From NCBI GenBank assembly GCA_036004405.1, contig DASYRM010000119.1:1-34661 (forward strand): a stretch of 34,661 nt of DNA, read 5' to 3'. A program made the translations under genes and the position numbers. The stretch is from DASYRM01 sp036004405. GTDB lineage: Bacteria; Acidobacteriota; Vicinamibacteria; Vicinamibacterales; UBA2999. The notes below the pieces were generated by a model. The model was given only the letters and a program-made list of their open reading frames with translations. It was not told where the DNA came from and searched no databases. Shown here piece after piece: positions 32,048 to 34,661 of this stretch; the first letter of the stretch is position 1, and every line of letters starts with the position of its first letter.

Positions 32048-33580
32048 ATGAAACGAGTGACCACCGGAGCGATCGCAGCGTTGGCCCTGGCTGCGAGCAG
32101 CATCACGCTACAGGGTTCGAGCCACCGCGAGGCGCTGGCGGTGCTCAACGAACCGTGCGCCGACAACACCGACACCTTCGCCTGGGTGGCTGACGGCGCG
32201 CACGACAAGCTCTATCTGATCATGGACTTCAACCCGCTGCACGAGCCCGGCCAGGGCAACCAGGGGTTGCGCGCCTGTAACGGCTACCGCTACGAGTTCC
32301 ACATCGCCAAGGGCGCCAGCCTCAAGGACCAGCTCGTATATCGCGTCGAGTTCGAGAACAGGCTCAGCGCGGAAGCGCCGCCCAGCGCGGCCGATCCCCT
32401 CGGCGGTGGCAACGAACTGCTCTGGCAGCTCACCGGGGGTACCGAGACCATGAAGGTCACGCGTCTGACCGCACTCCCCAACGGCAAGCTGGACGAGGAG
32501 AGCGCCGATGTTCTGGGCCGCAGGATTCCCGTCCTGCCCAACAACCATGGACCGCAGACCGATCGGCTGATCTACGGCCTGGGTCCGTTCAAGGGCTACC
32601 AGACCGGCGACGCGACGAGCCGCGAAGTGGGGCTCTACGACCAGCCGTTCGTGGACAGCTACATCAAGACGCTGCAAAACGGCGCGCGCATCATCGCCGG
32701 CCAGTTCGACGATCCGTACCAGCTCGACGAGAAGGGCATCTTCGACCTCGTGAATCTGGCCTCCTCGGATCTCGGCGGCATCCCTGGCGCGCGACGCCCA
32801 CCAGCCGAGGACGTCTTCACCGGCTTCAACGTCTTCTCGATCGCGCTCGAAGTGCCGATCTCGGACGTCTTCCCGAACGGCATCCCGCACAACGGCACGT
32901 TGCAGCCAAACTCGACCGACAGCCTGCTGCGCGTGTGGTCGAGGATCATGCGCCGTCAGATACAGATGGTCAGCAGCAACGTCATCACCGGGCTCACGGG
33001 CGAGGGCGAGTTCGTACAGGTGGGCCGCAATGCCCTGCCGCTCTTCAACGCCGGCCTGGTCGGCACCGTGCGTCAGACCAGGTATCTGCACCAGAGCCCG
33101 ATGAAGGACGTGAGCACTTTCGGCAACGACATCCTCTTCCCGGTACTGGTGCGTGACGCGGAGGCGCTCGGCATCTACGCGGCGCTCGGCGTCCCGCCTG
33201 CCACGGTCGCGACGCTCAAAGGCCCGCGGCTGGACATCGTGAATGCGATCAACCTGGGCCGGCCGATTCCCGTGGCCGACGGTTTCACCGGCGATGTGAT
33301 CACGCTCGATGCCGCAGTCAATTCGAGCTTTCCGAACGGCCGGCGGATGGGCGGCGGCTCGGCGCCGAACCGCAATCAGGTGAACGTCAACAGCGTGCTG
33401 ATCAGCCTGATTGTCGCCGGCGACCCGGCGGCGGGCCTGGCCAAGGGCACGGAAACCAACGACAAGGACTATCTCGATCGGTTCCCGTTCCTCGCGCCGG
33501 CGCACCAGGGTCTGCTGCAGGGTCATGGCGGCATCAACGAGCCGCCCGTGCCCAACATTCCTGATCCCAACAACCCGTAA
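32048..33580 (+). CDS. DUF4331 family protein, exported
   Basis: 510 aa. A signal peptide (1-22) leads into SSHREALAVLNEPCADNTDTFAWV, the standard DUF4331 opening. Later landmarks are NGYRYEFHI, FDDPY, FNVFSIALEVP, FGNDILFPVLVRD and a C-terminal DRFPFLAPAHQG. The family is widespread and secreted, of unknown function. AAGGAGG lies 5 nt before the ATG, a strong start. The length is normal for the long subtype of the family. Confidence 0.88.
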   Translation: MKRVTTGAIAALALAASSITLQGSSHREALAVLNEPCADNTDTFAWVADGAHDKLYLIMDFNPLHEPGQGNQGLRACNGYRYEFHIAKGASLKDQLVYRVEFENRLSAEAPPSAADPLGGGNELLWQLTGGTETMKVTRLTALPNGKLDEESADVLGRRIPVLPNNHGPQTDRLIYGLGPFKGYQTGDATSREVGLYDQPFVDSYIKTLQNGARIIAGQFDDPYQLDEKGIFDLVNLASSDLGGIPGARRPPAEDVFTGFNVFSIALEVPISDVFPNGIPHNGTLQPNSTDSLLRVWSRIMRRQIQMVSSNVITGLTGEGEFVQVGRNALPLFNAGLVGTVRQTRYLHQSPMKDVSTFGNDILFPVLVRDAEALGIYAALGVPPATVATLKGPRLDIVNAINLGRPIPVADGFTGDVITLDAAVNSSFPNGRRMGGGSAPNRNQVNVNSVLISLIVAGDPAAGLAKGTETNDKDYLDRFPFLAPAHQGLLQGHGGINEPPVPNIPDPNNP

Positions 33581-33591
33581 CCGGTACTGCT

Positions 33592-33621
33592 GTGGAGGCG
33601 GACCTTCAGGTCCGCCTCTAC
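33592..33621. repeat. Gene-end palindrome, copy 8
   Basis: Arms AGGCGGACCT / AGGTCCGCCT around TC, flanked by GTGG and CTACG. The TAG stop codon of the minus-strand aldo/keto reductase gene (33620-33618) lies within it, and the plus-strand DUF4331 gene ends 11 nt before it. The arms are identical to copy 2, 24.6 kb away. Confidence 0.8.
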
Positions 33622-34619
33622 GAAAACGCCTCGGTCGCCGGGTGGGGACGATACAGCTCCTCCAGCCGCGACCCTTCGTCGTCGCTCAGCTTCAGCGCTT
33701 CGCCCGCGATGGCGTCGTCGAGGTGGTGCGGCCTGGTGGCGCCGACGATGGGCGACGTGATGCCCGGCTGGCGCAGCACCCACGCCATCGCCACCTGCGC
33801 CATCGTCACGCCGCGCTCGCGGGCAATCTCCTCCACGCGTTCCACCACGGGCCGATCGAGATCCTCGGTCTTCACGTAGAGCGTCTCGCCGAAGGCATCG
33901 GTCTTCGCGCGATCGGTGCCGGCCTCGCTGGTCCAGGGGCGCGCCAGCCGTCCGCGCGCGAGCGGCGACCACGGCGTCACGCCCACGCCCTCGGAGCGGC
34001 ACAGGCGCAGCATCTCGCGCTCGTCCTCGCGATAGAGCAGGTTGTAGTAGTTCTGCATGGCGACGAACGGCGCCCAACCGTGCGCGCGCTGCAGCCCCAG
34101 CGCCTTCATGAACTGCCAGGCGTACATCGAAGACGCCCCGAGGTAGCGCGCCTTCCCTGCCCGCACCACATCGTTCAACGCCTCGAGCGTCTCCTCGAGC
34201 GGCGTGTCGTAGTCGTAGCGGTGAATCCAGTAGAGATCGACGTAGTCGGTGCCGAGACGCTGCAGGCTCTTGTCGATCTCCGACAGGATGGCCTTGCGTG
34301 ACAGGCCGCGGCCGTTGGGGCCCGGACGCACCGGCGCCCACACCTTGGTGGCCAGCACCACGTCGTCGCGGTGCGCAAAATCGCGGATGGCGCGGCCGAG
34401 GACGGCTTCGCTTTCGCCGTTCGAGTACACGTTGGCGGTGTCGAAGAAGTTGATGCCGGCATCGAGCGCACGCCGGATGTGGGGACGGCTGTCCTCTTCA
34501 TTGAGCGTCCAGGCCCAGTTGAGCACGGGGCCCGGCGTGGTGGCCTGGCCGTAGCTCATGCAGCCGAGACAGATGCGTGACACTTTGAGGCCCGTATGGC
34601 CGAGCGATACGTAGTCCAT
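33618..34619 (-). CDS. Aldo/keto reductase
   Basis: 333 aa NADPH-dependent oxidoreductase of the AKR superfamily, closest in style to the Kv-beta/YghZ-like group. The catalytic tetrad is complete: D60, Y65, K92, H133 (FFDTANVYSNGESE, LATKVW, LYWIHRYDYDTP). The cofactor region near the end (ITSPIVGATRPHHLDDAI) is also present. Substrate unknown. The ATG has no Shine-Dalgarno; a 13-bp palindrome lies 10 nt upstream. The stop codon is supplied by the palindrome at 33592-33621. Confidence 0.92.
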   Translation of the reverse strand: MDYVSLGHTGLKVSRICLGCMSYGQATTPGPVLNWAWTLNEEDSRPHIRRALDAGINFFDTANVYSNGESEAVLGRAIRDFAHRDDVVLATKVWAPVRPGPNGRGLSRKAILSEIDKSLQRLGTDYVDLYWIHRYDYDTPLEETLEALNDVVRAGKARYLGASSMYAWQFMKALGLQRAHGWAPFVAMQNYYNLLYREDEREMLRLCRSEGVGVTPWSPLARGRLARPWTSEAGTDRAKTDAFGETLYVKTEDLDRPVVERVEEIARERGVTMAQVAMAWVLRQPGITSPIVGATRPHHLDDAIAGEALKLSDDEGSRLEELYRPHPATEAFS

Positions 34620-34629
34620 GCGATCTGCA

Positions 34630-34658
34630 ATACTAACGAGGCTTCGCCTCGTTAGTAT
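34630..34658. repeat. Palindrome upstream of the aldo/keto reductase
   Basis: Perfect 13-bp arms ATACTAACGAGGC / GCCTCGTTAGTAT around TTC. In the minus direction it ends with TAGTAT 10 nt before the ATG. It may be a regulator site, a leader hairpin or a dispersed repeat; the window ends 3 bp later. Confidence 0.5.
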
Positions 34659-34661
34659 CCC

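Overview
The window is GC-rich, densely coded bacterial DNA. Two protein types point to Acidobacteriota, probably the Vicinamibacteria (subgroup 6): a TIGR03435/DUF3738 protein at 8982-9785 and an Oar-like TonB-dependent receptor with a carboxypeptidase-regulatory N-terminal domain at 511-3609. That assignment is inferred from gene content; there is no rRNA here. I found no tRNA, CRISPR array, insertion sequence or phage gene.

Layout. 1-3900: a TonB-dependent receptor and, downstream of it, the frameshifted C-terminal stump of a second copy. 4030-7765: an S41 peptidase facing a two-gene periplasmic molybdenum hydroxylase (isoquinoline 1-oxidoreductase type). 7870-13560: an MltB-type lytic transglycosylase, the TIGR03435 protein, a small unknown protein, a class II cytochrome c in one run with an OmpR-type two-component system, and a divergent PabC-like enzyme. 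13585-28309: a 15 kb nitrate-assimilation region. 28633-34619: mixed genes (DUF4198, SGNH hydrolase-like, GlcG/HbpS-like, ACT-DUF5612, DUF4331, aldo/keto reductase).

Nitrate region. A GAF-ANTAR antiterminator (13585-14382) lies downstream of a minus-strand operon whose five genes all overlap by 4 nt: a fused DmsB-DmsC-like electron-transfer/membrane protein, NasA, NirB, NirD and NarK. Diverging from it across 821 bp is a plus-strand operon: an alginate-export-type porin, then NrtA, NrtB and two ATPases. Together they make a full path: outer-membrane entry, ABC and MFS import, reduction to nitrite and then ammonium, and an RNA-binding regulator. The nas operon has a recognisable promoter (TTGATG-N17-TATCTT) and a structured leader of about 200 nt.

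The most unusual signals are these. (1) A family of short palindromes occurs at all six convergent gene junctions, and in four cases supplies the stop codon. (2) G-rich 8-9 bp tandem arrays each follow a stop codon and are themselves followed 5-10 nt later by a hairpin. (3) The two Nrt ATPases carry complementary defects that would fall in one composite ATP site. (4) A cytoplasmic NasA is paired with a fused DmsBC. (5) One palindromic -10 element appears to serve two divergent leaderless genes.
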